Under the pieces are notes generated by a model, which was not told the origin of the DNA, did not search any database, and saw nothing but the letters and a program-made list of their open reading frames with translations. 64,000 bases of DNA, from contig NC_058148.1 of the NCBI RefSeq assembly GCF_011075055.1, positions 15,679,969-15,743,968 of the forward strand, written 5' to 3'. A program made the translations under genes and the position numbers. The stretch comes from Mangifera indica. Its lineage: Eukaryota; Streptophyta; Magnoliopsida; Sapindales; Anacardiaceae. Shown piece after piece: positions 25,725 through 37,794 of the stretch (within the stretch, counting starts at the first letter, position 1; every line of letters begins with the position of its first letter).

Positions 25725-26155
25725 CCTAAGAAGCCTGCCAAGAAGAGAATGAGATTTCTCGGGATATCAACGATTCTGTGTTTGAGCAGCACTTCTCCCA
25801 TGGTGATTCTGACTCAACCTCTCACGTAAACTGATCTGAAAATGCAGCAAAGCAAATTACTAGCATTCAAACACTCGAAGACATTGTAGTGACAAACCAA
25901 AACTACTAATCTAAAACAGAATAAAAAAGACATTATGATGATACATACATTCAAAACACTAACTAGAGAGAATTGAACAAGTACAGACAACAGCAGCAGA
26001 ACAGTTATTTTGCTTGGCTCGATATGGAGGCAGCAGAAGTAAAATCTAAGCAGGTAGCTGTGACAGAAAGCGTGTAACAACATAAGTAGCTTGCTTTTTG
26101 CACAAGTATCCGTGTGGAATGGTTTTATTAATGTATCTCCATTAACAAGAAACAA

Positions 26156-29100
26156 TGGAGATAGAAATTGATATATGAAGACACATTAATTGGGTTCAAC
26201 CCAGTAGGAGTATGATGATGTAGCAATCATGGATGACATGGTTCGGGAACAAAACATGCTGAAATGGCATGCTTATGTGGAGAATCGTGTGAAGGAAATG
26301 TTTAATTTAAGTAACCTAATACTATTATTCACATTATTTTTCTATAGTGTGAGTTATTAAATATATTTTTAGAATGATTTTGTTGATTTTAGTTATTTTG
26401 TAGAGTCCTAATTTCCTATTAAAGTTATTTCTTAAATTTGTTTTTCCAGTGTCTTAGTTTCCAATGGAATTAATTATTTGTGTTATTATTTTAATTAATT
26501 GTCCTAGTCCAATTATTTAAAGGACATAGTGTTTGCAATTTTTTTTCATTCATTAAGAAATCCTGTGAAAGATGTCACAGTCCCGCATATATGTATATAT
26601 ATGCATATCCAAGCACCCCATCAGAACTCAATTAGCCCGGAGAAAGAGAGAGATGGCTCTGAAGTGGACAGTCCATGCAGCATGCGACGTTTTAGGCAAC
26701 AACAAAAACATTTATCGATTGTTGAGTGGTAGTGATATATAGCTACAAACTTGGATAGACAAGTAGTAGAAGCAACAGAAGGAGCATGCAGTGTAGATAC
26801 ACAGATGAATTGAAGCCTTCATAAGGAAAATGAAGGAAGAAATAATCAGGATTGAAGCTCAAAGACAGCTACCTAATCACAGTTTAATTATCAGTGTACA
26901 TTCTGCATTCTGACATTCATAAAAGATTTTGTTCACAGTTGAGGAGATTCCTCCCGTTCCTAAACAACCCACCACCAGATTGAGACTTATAAACTCATTT
27001 AGGTTACCTTCTTATTGCATACCAAGCCATCCTAATCAGCCCATCTATCTAGTAAACCCCATTTGCAACTACAAGTAGAAGAATGGCCCGACACCTTCAA
27101 TTCAAGACTAGCTCAATACCAATCTGAAAAAAGGATAAAGGATAAAAATCTTCAAAGTTCATGATAATCCATATTAAGGAATAAATCAATCAACCAACTT
27201 ACATGTGTAATTATGAACAATAGTGTTAGGTTTCATTGTATCATTTATGCTTATTTCACTTACTTACCTACTCAATGAGCACACAAGCAATTTTATCCCA
27301 CTTCCCATCTCTATCATAACTATCCTTACTGAGAGTTCAATAAACATATATGGGTTTGTTGTTGGTATGGGGAAGAAAGACAAGAGTCTTGCTTTTGTCA
27401 TCTACCCATACAATACTTCGAAAAAAATTGACAATTTAGGCAAATGGCAAGGGCTTAATGAAAAAGTATTTCAATAATACTTAATATACAAATCATAAAT
27501 TATGACAGACAAAAACTTATTAACATTTTATTGTATGATTAAATGATTTTGAATTAAAAAATAAAATTTAATCATATAATAACACATCAGTTTATTTGTA
27601 TCAGTTCATAATAATTAGTATTTCATATAATTTATTTTTTATGAAAAATTGTATTATTCTTAAATAAATCTTACATTTACAAAATACGAGAGATGTTAAG
27701 TATTATGTAAGATATTTATATATATCTAACATTTCTTTCATACTTTGTTGATATAAGATTTGTTTAAAATGTTATAGAAATACTTTAAAACAAAGATGAG
27801 AAGCTACCAAAGTACATGTCTCTTCATTTAAATTGTTTTGATCTTACTCATGTTTATTTTTATAAGCCACTTTTAGTTTGTCATTTTCGTTGAACAAGTC
27901 ATTAATTCATTATATTTAAGCTTGAATGGCTTTCCCACTAAGTTTATTATTACTACAAAGTGCTTGGTTTAAGCATATTTTAGCGGTTAAGCAATTGGAT
28001 TACTCAAAAACAAGAGCTTTCTATCAACAACCAATGATAATCAAATTCTCTCCTTATCTTCAATGCTAGCTAGCTAGCTAATGTTATTGTTCATAGACCA
28101 GAATTGAAAAGCAGATAAACATTTCTTTCATTGATGCAATCCTTTCACAATCTTATCTTCAAAATCATGGCAAGTTATATTCAAGTTTTATGACCATTTA
28201 TTTATTCATATTTTTACCTAATTTTTTTTTATCTTATAAGTTTCAAATAATACCTACCATTTATCACTGTCATCCTCATAAAACAAACAAAATCCCTATT
28301 AATGAAGTGGGGTTTTTTAGTTTTAGATGAACCAACTAAAAAATGTGTAAAATCACTAAATTAAATAAACACACTCGAATTAATATAAAACATAAAGAGA
28401 AAAAATGTGTAATATATCTTGGTTCTTCCGAAACAGAATTATGTCTAATAGAATCAATATTATTTTAATATTTGTTTATCTTACTTGTTAAAATGAATGT
28501 ATTTGTTAATGAACAGTTATATCAATCATACTACAACAATCCTACTAATCAAAGTGGTTGTAAAATGTTTGTCAATTCAAGGACAGACTGTCTAGTCATA
28601 CATTGAGTTAAAAGGTTGATGCAGATGGACTTTCAGGTGAAAACACTTACATCATACAAATCTCAAAAATTCTCTAGTGTTTTTAAGATAAGAACCAGAG
28701 TTTTATAGATTCAGGTTCAAATGTTAGGAACTTCATGATATCCACATACAAGATTTCACATACAATCTATTACTTTCATCCTCGTAAAACAGACAGAAAT
28801 TGCCCCATTAATCAGAAGGGAACTGTGAAAGTGCCTGTCTTGGAAAATTGAGAATGAGTATATTGAAACATGAAGATCTGGGAATGAAACCATGAGGAAA
28901 TGTTATTGAAATAATGTTTTAAAATGTGAAGGAGATAATGTGGTTGGTTTATGATGATTTGTGTTAAAAAAATGATATCATGTTGATAGAAAGAAAGAAA
29001 TAAAGTAATGGTTACTGTCAAAATGAGAGCCGACTAGGCCGGCTCTTATACAATGTAACTTTCAGATATTGCTTGAGATTAAAGGAAGATCCTTCCTCTC

Positions 29101-29230
29101 TTTGTGGTCAATTCCTTGGAGGCATGGACTCTCTTTGTGTTTCACGCTAAACCCTCTTATTAAAACCCCTCCCCTCCTTCATTGTTGCATTAGAAAACTA
29201 AGCTTGCCAAAAAGTAATCGAAGAGAAGAG
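26156..29230. other. 3-kb gene-poor interval upstream of MAP70-5
   Basis: This is AT-rich DNA without a convincing gene. Two similar stretches at about 28266 and 28771 (both with TCATCCTC-TAAAACA followed by CCATTAAT or CTATTAAT) hint at a decayed dispersed repeat. The last 200 bases are the MAP70-5 promoter and leader; I could not fix a TATA box. Confidence 0.5.
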
Positions 29231-32146
29231 ATGGTTGGTTTTAATGAAGTTAAACTAGGAGGAGTAGAAGAGCTCTCTCTTGCTCACCCTGACCCTGTAG
29301 TATTGGAATTCAATCGTTTGCAGAACCAGATCAAAGGTTTGTGCATGCCTCTTGTTGATCCTGAGAAGTTCTGTCAATAGAACTTGATGATCATGTCCAC
29401 TGTTTCAATATACAACTGCCAAACTTTTATGGAAATTTCGAGGGTGTTATGACAATCATTAATAAATACACTTCATGATAGTAATTTTTTTGACATAATT
29501 GCAGAAAAGGACAGGAAGTTTGGAGTTGCCCAGGGTGAAATCAAGGCATTGCGAGCAACCAATGTCCAGAAGGAAAAGGCTATAGAAGAGGTACTGAGCA
29601 ATTTTATGGAAGAAAATATAGTTTAAGTTTGGCTGTTTTTATGCACAGACATTTTATAATCTCATGTACAATTATTGCAGCACAGAATAAGATGTGCCAT
29701 GAATTTGGTTCTGTTATTGCATATTTTAGAGTTAGAATTTGTTTTTCCTTTTGTACAGCTCAGAAATGAAGTTAAGAAATTGGATGAGAAACTTACAGTG
29801 ACTGAAAATCTTCTAGAACATAAGGTGGGTCGAGGTCTTACAATCGTGTGTATATTGCTTTTCTTTGTGGAAATAAGGTACCTAATTATTCTTGTTCAAT
29901 TGTGACTCAATGCAGAACCTGGAAATCAAAAGGCTAACAAATGAGAGGAGAGATGCAATGGCTTCTCGATATGCTGCAGAAGCTACTCTTAGAAGGGTGC
30001 ATGCAAATTTAAAGGATGATGATTCTGTTCCTACTGAGTCTGTTCTTGCTCCTTTGAAGGCAGAGATTAAGACGTATAAAAATGAGGTATGGAATGAATA
30101 TGTCAAAAAATGAATGTATATGCTCTTGTGTTTATTCATTTTCTCCTGCTGCAAGCACATATGGCATTCTCAGGTTGCAGCACTTCAAGAGGATAAGAAG
30201 GCATTGGAACGTCTCACTAAATCGAAGGAGACAGCTCTTCTTGAAGCAGAAAGGATTTTGCGAAGTGCTTTGGAAAGAGCTTTGATAGTTGAGGAGGTTC
30301 AAAACCTGAACTTTGAATTGAAGAGACAGATCGACATCTGCCAGGCACGATAACTACCAGAATCTAGCACTTTCTGTGTGTATACAACATGAACTATGGA
30401 GTATTTTAGTTAAATTCAATATATGCATTTGCAGGAGGAGAACAAAATCCTTGAGAAAACCAATCATCAAAAGGTATTAGAGGTCGAAAAGCTTAGCCAA
30501 ACCATTACAGAACTTGAGGAGGCTGTTCTGGCAGGTAGAGGTGCAGCCAATGCTATCCGTGACTTTAGGCGACAGATTGCTGAACTAAATGTAGGTTTCC
30601 TTGTCTGCTGATTTTGAGAATTCAGATTAGAGATTGTGAAGCTATTGCTCCCACTAACAGGATTGTGGATGAGGGCTAAGCTATGCATTGGTTTGGTTCT
30701 TAACCTGATACTTATTTTTCAGGAGGAAAGGAGGACATTGGAGAGGGAGTTGGCCAGAGTTAAAGTTTCGGCTAATCGGGTAGCAACTGTGGTGGCTAAT
30801 GAGTGGAAGGATGAGAATGACAAAGTTATGCCTGTGAGGCAGTGGTTGGAAGAGAGGAGGTTGATGCAAGTAATTCTTTTATAGAGAAAAAGCTCTTGGA
30901 GCCCAAATTTGCAGATCTTTCCCTTAAGATTTATAGCACTTCTATGTTTGAGTGTTTTTAAATTGATCAACAAATTATACCATGAGGACAGCCTAGGAAG
31001 AACACCACTGAAGGTTTCTTGTATGATCAACCACATCCTTTTATATGCAGGCAGAAATGCAAAGATTGAAAGACAAGCTAGCTATATCAGAGAGAACAGC
31101 TAAGGCAGAAGCACAACTGAAGGTTAAATTTGATTTCTTCATTTAATCATATTCTTGAATTAGTTAAATTTTTTTGTGCTAATGGGAACTTACTTCAGGA
31201 TAAACTGAAGCTGAGGCTAAACACATTGGAAGAAGGCTTAAAGCGTGTATCAAGTTTCTCTGTAAATCCTAGTGTGTTTCGCAGATCCCCCAAAACAGAA
31301 AAGTCCAGTAACATTTTAGGATTCTTAACGTCAAATGATAGACTCAGGAAGAGGTCTACATCACAGCCAAGGGCTTCAACAAACAACGGAGGCTCTGTTT
31401 TGCAGCAGCAGCAGCAGCCAAAGATTGAAAATGGAACATATAGTCCTACCAGAGGGCTAAATAAGGCTGATAACTTGCACAAGAGAGAGAATATGCTGAG
31501 AAAAAGTATGTGGCCATCAAGAAGTAAGGTTGTTGATAGTAGTGGAAAGGAAAATACTGAAGTGAAGGAGAACACTGACACCAATGTTGATAAGTTTAAG
31601 GGTGATCACTCAGCCGTTCCAGTAGAAATCAGAAACAGAACTGGTGGCAGCCTCGAGGACTCACAAAATAACAAGGGAAATGCAAATCCTGATAGTGAAG
31701 ACATGGTTTCCGGGTTCCTATATGACAGATTACAAAAGGAGGTCATAAACTTGAGGAAGTTTTGTGACACTAAAGAAAGTAGCTTGAATGCCAAAGATCA
31801 GGAAATCAAGGTGAAGTATCATCTTTACCTCTTTGTTGCAAAGTTGTTGAAAGCCCGAGTAGCTAAATGTGTAACACAATTTTTTCACAGATGCTGATGA
31901 AGAAGGTTGAAGCACTAACAAAAGCGGTTGAATTTGAGCCCAGCAAAGTAAAGAGAGAAGCCACAGCTAAAGAAAAGGGAGCTACATCAATGAAGCCAGA
32001 TGACCGCAAAAATACCGGAAGCATAAGCTCCTCTAGAAGGTCAGTAAAATAGATATTAAAAATTAATTACGTTTCTGTTACTCTCCATTTCTCTCATTAA
32101 CACTCTGAATGGTTGGAATTGCGGCAGGGGAACCAAAGCACCTTGA
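29231..32146 (+). CDS. MAP70.5: Microtubule-associated protein 70, MAP70-5 type, 584 aa
   Basis: Eleven exons join in frame: 29231-29336, 29505-29590, 29759-29824, 29916-30086, 30174-30344, 30435-30590, 30723-30869, 31051-31122, 31199-31810, 31891-32039 and 32128-32146. MAP70 proteins are plant-specific and bind cortical microtubules; the type-5 member acts in cell shape and secondary wall patterning. Almost the whole of residues 20-350 is coiled coil. Family signatures are DPVVLEFNRLQNQIKEKDR, ERILRSALERALIVEEVQN and RVATVVANEWKDENDKVMP. A basic, Ser-rich region with QQQQQ follows, then a short helical segment near residue 500. The start MVGF agrees with type-5 members; an in-frame ATG further upstream lies in leader-like sequence. 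The fifth intron begins with GC instead of GT. Confidence 0.94.
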
Positions 32147-32810
32147 AGGTTCCTTGGCTTGGAGAAGTTGAAGCTTTCAGGATTTGTTTGATGCATTATC
32201 CTTACCTATAATTGTATCTGATTTTTCGATGTAAAAAGAGGAAGCTGACACTGTAACTTCCCAGGATTGTTTGAATATTGTTTTCCATTGTTTGAGTGTC
32301 CAATATGATTTTTTGGTGGTTTGTGTATAAAGTTCAGACGACGTTTACCAGTTCCTCGACTGATGATTCAAACCTCTAGACGATTGGATGTCAAAAATGC
32401 AATTCTGAATGTTACAATTTCATTGAGGAAAAGAGAGCAGCCGATCACAGGAAGGTTATAATTGATGATTGCTGAACCAAACTGATACTGAGAGCTATCA
32501 TGATTGAGACAACAAGATAGTCCATGGCAAAACCAAGGCTAGTGTCATTCACATAGTTGTACCCATTTAAAATGTAGGTACTGACACACACCAGAATAAC
32601 TGTTAGTGATGATCTTTCTACTAATATTTCCCAGTTAGCGCTAAAAAATTGCTCCAATCTGCTGGAAGTATAACTGATGACAAGAAACATACATAAAGTG
32701 CCTATCCAACACCTGAGCAGCTATACGTTACTATCTTCTGAACCATACAATCCAGTGGTGAAATAGGATCCAACTCAACTGCAGAAGGAAAAGCTAATGC
32801 AATAATCTAT
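32147..32810. other. 3' flank of MAP70-5
   Basis: The first 150 bases look like 3' untranslated region. A minus-strand hydrophobic frame at 32445-32690 has no family resemblance and no clear splice partners, so it is not called. Confidence 0.45.
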
Positions 32811-33214
32811 TCATTTACAAGTTGGGCACCTCCAGGATGGGAGGTAAGACAGATGCCATTTCTGACTGTCTTGTTTAAAACTCTCTGAGAATCGGACTGC
32901 AAGGTTTCCAGACTGTAACATCTCTTCATTTTTCATCAGGAACTCAAACTGGTGCTTTGTTATATCAATCTTCACTTTCCCAGTTTTGGGTATCTTTTGT
33001 TTATCCTTTTCAATAGAAATCCAAGGCTTACAAGGCACCTCTGGCACATCCAGCACATGACAGAAAATGCCCCCGGATCAAGCTTGGAAACTTGAGGAAA
33101 CGATGAGAATGGCTTGGTATGTTGCACCAACTTATAGACAGGGTGGCGACCAGATGTGATTCTTTTAATTGGTGTTGAAGCTTTAAACTCTTTTTTTGCA
33201 CCATTAAAAGTCAT
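32811..33214 (-). pseudogene. Unrecognised gene remnant with a frameshift
   Basis: Two overlapping minus-strand frames read like one protein. The upstream part has ITSGRHPVYKLVQHTKPFSSF and ends near KLDPGAF. The downstream part has VLDVPEVPCKPWISIEKDKQ, then KVKIDITKHQFEFLMKNEEM and ends in SWRCPTCK. The change of frame is explained by about two extra bases near 33065. The amino-acid composition is protein-like, but I do not recognise the family. An intron at the break is possible in place of a frameshift. The upstream end runs into a 94-bp tandem duplication. Confidence 0.35.
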
Positions 33215-33364
33215 AACTCATAACTTTCTCATGAAATTGGTAGGGCATTCCATGAACAAAGTGTGGTGCAGAAGCTTTAAACTCTTTTTTCGCACCATTA
33301 AAAGTCATAACTCATAACTTTCTCATGAAATTGGTACGGCATTCCATGAACAAAGTGTGGTGCA
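33177..33364. repeat. Perfect-register 94-bp tandem duplication
   Basis: The unit begins GAAGCTTTAAACTC at 33177 and again at 33271. The two copies differ at only about two positions, so the duplication is recent. Confidence 0.88.
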
Positions 33365-33569
33365 CTGATCATTTGAGCTAGAGGTATTTATATTTCATAC
33401 TGGTTGCTTTGGCAGTTTATCGTGCAAACCATATCAGACTTCTTTATTAGCAACAATATTTGGTGGGGTGGTGGGCAGCGAACACTACGGCTAATATGCT
33501 TGCCCGAAAGACCAACCGGAGAATGCGCAAGTCATGCATGTTCTCTTTTTAAAATTAAAAAAAAAAAAA

Positions 33570-34374
33570 GGCAGAAAGACTTATTCCTACTTAAAGTATG
33601 TTGTTTTCTCAAGTTCATACCCCTTAACTGTAAAAATCTTATTTATCCATTCATGAGTAGTTAAAATTAATTGAATCCGTTAATTATATTATTCCCTTTC
33701 TAAACTCTTAAAAACTAACAATTGCCCCATAACCCAAATTTCCAAAATTGTATTTTCTCTTGAGGTTTCCAATTTTTCAGATTAATTTTTTTCGTCGACA
33801 AAGAGATTTCTCTAACGACCTCCAAGCAACGTCTCTTTCTCTTTGATGATCTCCAAGTAACGTCTCTTTCTCTCTGACAAGTCCTCATTTTGGCACGTTC
33901 TCCTTTCGACATTATGCGACATCGACGTTGTCAGACAACCAAGATGACCCGTCTTCGTCAAAGACAGAGACGAGATCATCATCGACCTTCGTCGACAAAG
34001 AGTCTTCATTAGGTATGAAGGCGAGTTGTTTTCGTTCTCTGATGATAACGATGACAACACCGTAGAGCACCAGAATGAGGCGTTGCTAAAGTAAGAGACG
34101 TTGCCTAGATATCGCTGAAAAAGTCTCTTCATCAATAGAAAAATTGAATCTAAAAACTTGGAAACCCTAAGGAAAAAATGCTATTTTTGAAAATTTGGAT
34201 TGAGAGAAAATGAAATCAAATTTAAGTTTATTTTTAATATTAAATATAAAATAACGATTTTGCCTTAAAATAAACAAACTTAACCACCTATGGGTGGATA
34301 AATAAGATTTTCAATGTTAAAAGGTTAAACCTTGAAAAAACAACATAGTTTGGGTGGGAACAAGTCCTTTGGCC
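33570..34374. mobile_element. GGCC-ended foldback MITE, 805 bp
   Basis: The right end is the inverse of GGCCAAAGGACTTGTTCCCA; the left end is worn (GGCAGAAAGACTTATTCCTA). Both ends abut runs of A, which hides the target duplication. The interior shows the foldback layout of the family, with repeated CGTCTCTTTCTC motifs near the centre. Confidence 0.68.
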
Positions 34375-35017
34375 AAAAAAAAAAAAGATGAAAAGTGTTT
34401 CATGCATGGAAGCTATGCCCAAAAAATGTTGAGACCAGGTCCCAGATTTGGTAAAAACAGAAATAAACTCACCAGCATTTGGTAACCAAACCAGCAACTC
34501 TGAGGCAATCGAATCAGAGGACTTGACATCTGAATTTTCTCTGGTGTTCTTTCTCTGTTGTTTGTTTCTCCTAGGTTCTCTGGCTTTTGGAGGTCAATTC
34601 AAATTTAACAGCAAATGTTCAAATTTCTTGCATCACTGCCCTATGTCCAGCAAAGAGAACACGTATAAAAATCATGCTTTCTTCTGAAGCAGATATATAC
34701 CTATGTCCCCAGAGTCCCAAATTGCAATCTTCGACAGTACCACAAGGACAAGTCTGGTTGTATCAGCTATCAGAATTGCAGTTTTACTCTTATTTATTCC
34801 TGATTTCTAGAACAAACTGAATACAGATTAACTCTATAATACTTTATAAACAAAAGTTTGTTCTAATAGTACAAAACTTCTTCATCTAACAAGAGAGACA
34901 ATATGGAGAAATAAGATAGAGGAACTTCGAGAAGGTGAACATGTCTTTGCTAAACATTAGATGCTGAAGTGAAGAAGATGAATTTATGTCTTGCCAAAAC
35001 CCTCACCAGCAGAGAAC
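34375..35017. other. Intergenic region
   Basis: The part next to 35018 is the 3' untranslated region of the PPR gene. I see no other supported feature. Confidence 0.5.
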
Positions 35018-37066
35018 TTAGGCAATAACTAATTCAGGTGAATGTCTAGACTTCAACCATGACTTGGCTGCATCCTCTGTAGTTAAAAACCAGCCAACTT
35101 TATCTGGGGCCTCATGAAAAGGTGCGTTCAATTCCTTCAAATGTGATTCAAATACAGTCGCTAAGCCTTTGTCTGAATATTTGTGTTTCCCATGCCCTGT
35201 ATTAATCCCAAGTAATGGTGGAAACTCTTCTCCGGATTCCAGTGCCCTTGACAGGTCATTTATCCAAACATATAATGCAGTCAGAGCAGCCCCAAGTGAG
35301 AGACTCTTCAGATGTAAGGACCACTGAGTTGGAGAACTGGACTGCATATCTGTGTAGATCTCCAGGATAAGCCCCACACCTAGCAGCTCACAAGCTTTTT
35401 CCAACAGGTTGAGATTGACACAGAGATCAATCAAGCAATTCAAGTATGCTTTCCTCACATCATGGCTAATTGAATTCAAGAGTTCAGATGCTTCCATCTT
35501 AAAATCTCCTTCACTGCCTTGCTCCTCCAAGAGAAGCTTTACCACATTACCGAGCTTTGGATTGGCCTTCTCAATGCATTCAGTAAGCTTGGCAAGATCC
35601 TCCTTAGGTGTTTGAGTCATCACATTCAGAAGACAGCCACAGAACCGATCATCAGGTTTTATGCTTAAGTCTGTCATTTGATTGAATGTCCTCACAACAT
35701 CATCAATATGCTGGGCTTTTCCATAGCATTGGATAAGTGATGTAAGAATGAAAATATTAGGCTCAAAGCCAGCTTCTAACATCTCGTTCAACATGGCCTC
35801 TGCCTCGGAAACTTTACCACTGCATGAACATATTGTAATCAAAGATGAAAATGTCCAACTGTTAGGCTTGCAAGTTCCAGAACTTTTCATGTCTTCAAAT
35901 ATCTTGAAAGCTTCATCAGTATAACCAATATCGGCGCACATGGCCAAAATTGTATTATAAAGAGTCACATTCAATTCCAGTCCTTTGTCCTTCATCTCCC
36001 TATAGACAGCAAGCGCATCCTCACCATATCGGGCTCTCCCAAAAGCCCTCAAGAGAGATGCATATGTGTTCCAATTTGGCAAATACCCATTAGTAGTCAT
36101 GTTTTTATAAATATTCTTTGCCTGCCAAGGCCTCTTGGCTCTTCCCATAGCATCCAACAGATTGTTATACACAACAATATTTGGCTTAATGCCTAAAGTC
36201 TTCATTTCTTCATAAACATTCAAACACCCATCAAAATTTCCAGTCGTCCCATATATGTTAATTAAAGTTGAAAATGTCATAGAATCAATACGCCATTTCT
36301 CATTCCTAGCTCTATCATACAAACTCAAAGCAATATCCACATTGCCAGCCCGTCCATATGCATCAATCATAGCTGAAAAAGTAACATCATCAGGCTCACA
36401 CCCATAGCTAGGCATCCTCTCAAACAACTCAACCGCCTTACCAGGCAAAGAACACATCCTAGCACAACCAATTAAGGTGGAAATTGTAACATTATCAGGC
36501 TTAATCCCTCTCTCAAGCATTTCCTCAAACAACTTCTCCGCTTTATCCAAATCCCTTCCCTTTTTCAACACTTTCAAAGTCACATTATACAAAATGACCT
36601 CTCTACTAATTCTCCTCAACTTGTTCTGAAAATACTTTAAAGCAAGCAATGCAGTATCGACATTTGACATGTTATTAATAATAATCACACAATCTTGCTC
36701 CAAAATCCCATCACTTAAACAACTCAAAATACTGAAAACACTATCTTCATTAGCACTACAAACATTCAACGCTTCAGCCACTTTAACAAGAGAAGTATAC
36801 CTTGAGGGGTAAGATTTTTTCTTCAACTTTGAAGCTCTGAGGCTTCTGGGGTTGACCCAGATATAAGAATTCGAAGAGGAACCATCCTTAGTAAGGTTAG
36901 GGTTGGGTGTTTCTTGCAAAGAAACATGGAGCTTTTGGAGTGAGGGTTTAGAGTGAAATGTGAAAGTAAAGGGTTTGGGTTTCAGATTCGATGTTAAGGA
37001 GAAGTTTAAAAGAGGTTGGCGGTCTAGGAAGACAGACGACATTGAATGGAAGAGATTGTAAGCCAT
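35018..37066 (-). CDS. SVR7: SVR7-type PPR-SMR plastid protein, 682 aa
   Basis: This single-exon gene encodes a pentatricopeptide repeat protein with a C-terminal SMR domain. Residues 1-50 look like a plastid transit peptide. About nine P-type PPR motifs run from residue 155 to 475, most ending in GxxPN or GxxPD, such as ERGIKPDNVTISTLIGCARM and KTLGIKPNIVVYNNLLDAMG. The SMR domain (about 585-670) carries LHLKSLSLGAALTALYVWI and the TGHG motif. SVR7/p67/ATP4 relatives act in plastid RNA processing and translation, including atpB/E in maize. The architecture and gene neighbourhood fit At4g16390. Fragments of this gene recur at 42.5 and 55 kb. Confidence 0.92.
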   Translation of the reverse strand: MAYNLFHSMSSVFLDRQPLLNFSLTSNLKPKPFTFTFHSKPSLQKLHVSLQETPNPNLTKDGSSSNSYIWVNPRSLRASKLKKKSYPSRYTSLVKVAEALNVCSANEDSVFSILSCLSDGILEQDCVIIINNMSNVDTALLALKYFQNKLRRISREVILYNVTLKVLKKGRDLDKAEKLFEEMLERGIKPDNVTISTLIGCARMCSLPGKAVELFERMPSYGCEPDDVTFSAMIDAYGRAGNVDIALSLYDRARNEKWRIDSMTFSTLINIYGTTGNFDGCLNVYEEMKTLGIKPNIVVYNNLLDAMGRAKRPWQAKNIYKNMTTNGYLPNWNTYASLLRAFGRARYGEDALAVYREMKDKGLELNVTLYNTILAMCADIGYTDEAFKIFEDMKSSGTCKPNSWTFSSLITICSCSGKVSEAEAMLNEMLEAGFEPNIFILTSLIQCYGKAQHIDDVVRTFNQMTDLSIKPDDRFCGCLLNVMTQTPKEDLAKLTECIEKANPKLGNVVKLLLEEQGSEGDFKMEASELLNSISHDVRKAYLNCLIDLCVNLNLLEKACELLGVGLILEIYTDMQSSSPTQWSLHLKSLSLGAALTALYVWINDLSRALESGEEFPPLLGINTGHGKHKYSDKGLATVFESHLKELNAPFHEAPDKVGWFLTTEDAAKSWLKSRHSPELVIA

Positions 37067-37540
37067 TGATTAGGGTTTGATTTTGGTTTAGATTTGAGTT
37101 TTGAGTTACAGAGACTGAAGGGCAAGCCTAATCCATGCAATAGAGAAGAGTAGAGTAGAGTAGAGGCCTATGTACCCTTGCATGTGTTGGGGTAGCCCCT
37201 GGGCCAACCCAAAATACCTACAATAATGAATAAAGTGATTCGATTTGTAATCTACTGGATGTGATGCAAGCCAATTAAGCCTCAATTTGATATTTTGTTC
37301 AAACAAGGTAGTTTTAATTTAAAATTGAATCGAATAAACTCAATTCAATTGTGTTGTTAAAAGTGGTTAACAAATTTATTTTTATCTTATGATATTTTTT
37401 TTTTTCTCTTTAACCATATTTTTCTAGGCATATCTTTAATTTATTAATTACTGGAGTGAGTCAAATTAAATCTTGAATTATCCATTTTGTATTCAAGAGA
37501 AGCTCATTTGCGAATAAAGCTCTGTAACTCAATGTTATAT

Positions 37541-37640
37541 GGGCCAAAAAACTTGTTCCCACCCAAAGGTAAGAGTAATTCTAAACTTATATATTTCAAT
37601 TTTTGAAAAACTCCAACTCTCGTCACAACAGGAGAATTCC
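37541..37640. repeat. Solo terminus of a GGCC foldback element
   Basis: GGGCCAAAAAACTTGTTCCCACCC matches the left end of the family, but I find no partner end before the HMA gene fragment that follows. It may be a truncated copy carried by the segmental duplication. Its 3' neighbourhood resembles 45060 and 50690. Confidence 0.45.
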
Positions 37641-37794
37641 CTTTTGGGGGACAGCGACAAATGATGCATGCACCTCCATTAATTTTCACATTATTCTGCA
37701 AGCTAAGCTGCATTAGGATTTTCTTCGCCACTGCCACCACCCCAGCTATCATACACTGGTCTCCCCTAGTATCCATCATAGCATATCGGGTTCT

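Noticed and set aside
26529..26732. Plus-strand frame with MFAIFFHSLRNP start
   Set aside because: No domain, no intron logic and no similarity. The surroundings look like decayed repeat, possibly an LTR remnant, but I see no paired LTR or primer site.
32445..32690. Minus-strand hydrophobic frame downstream of MAP70-5
   Set aside because: AT-rich DNA gives such frames by chance. No family motif and no convincing splice sites.
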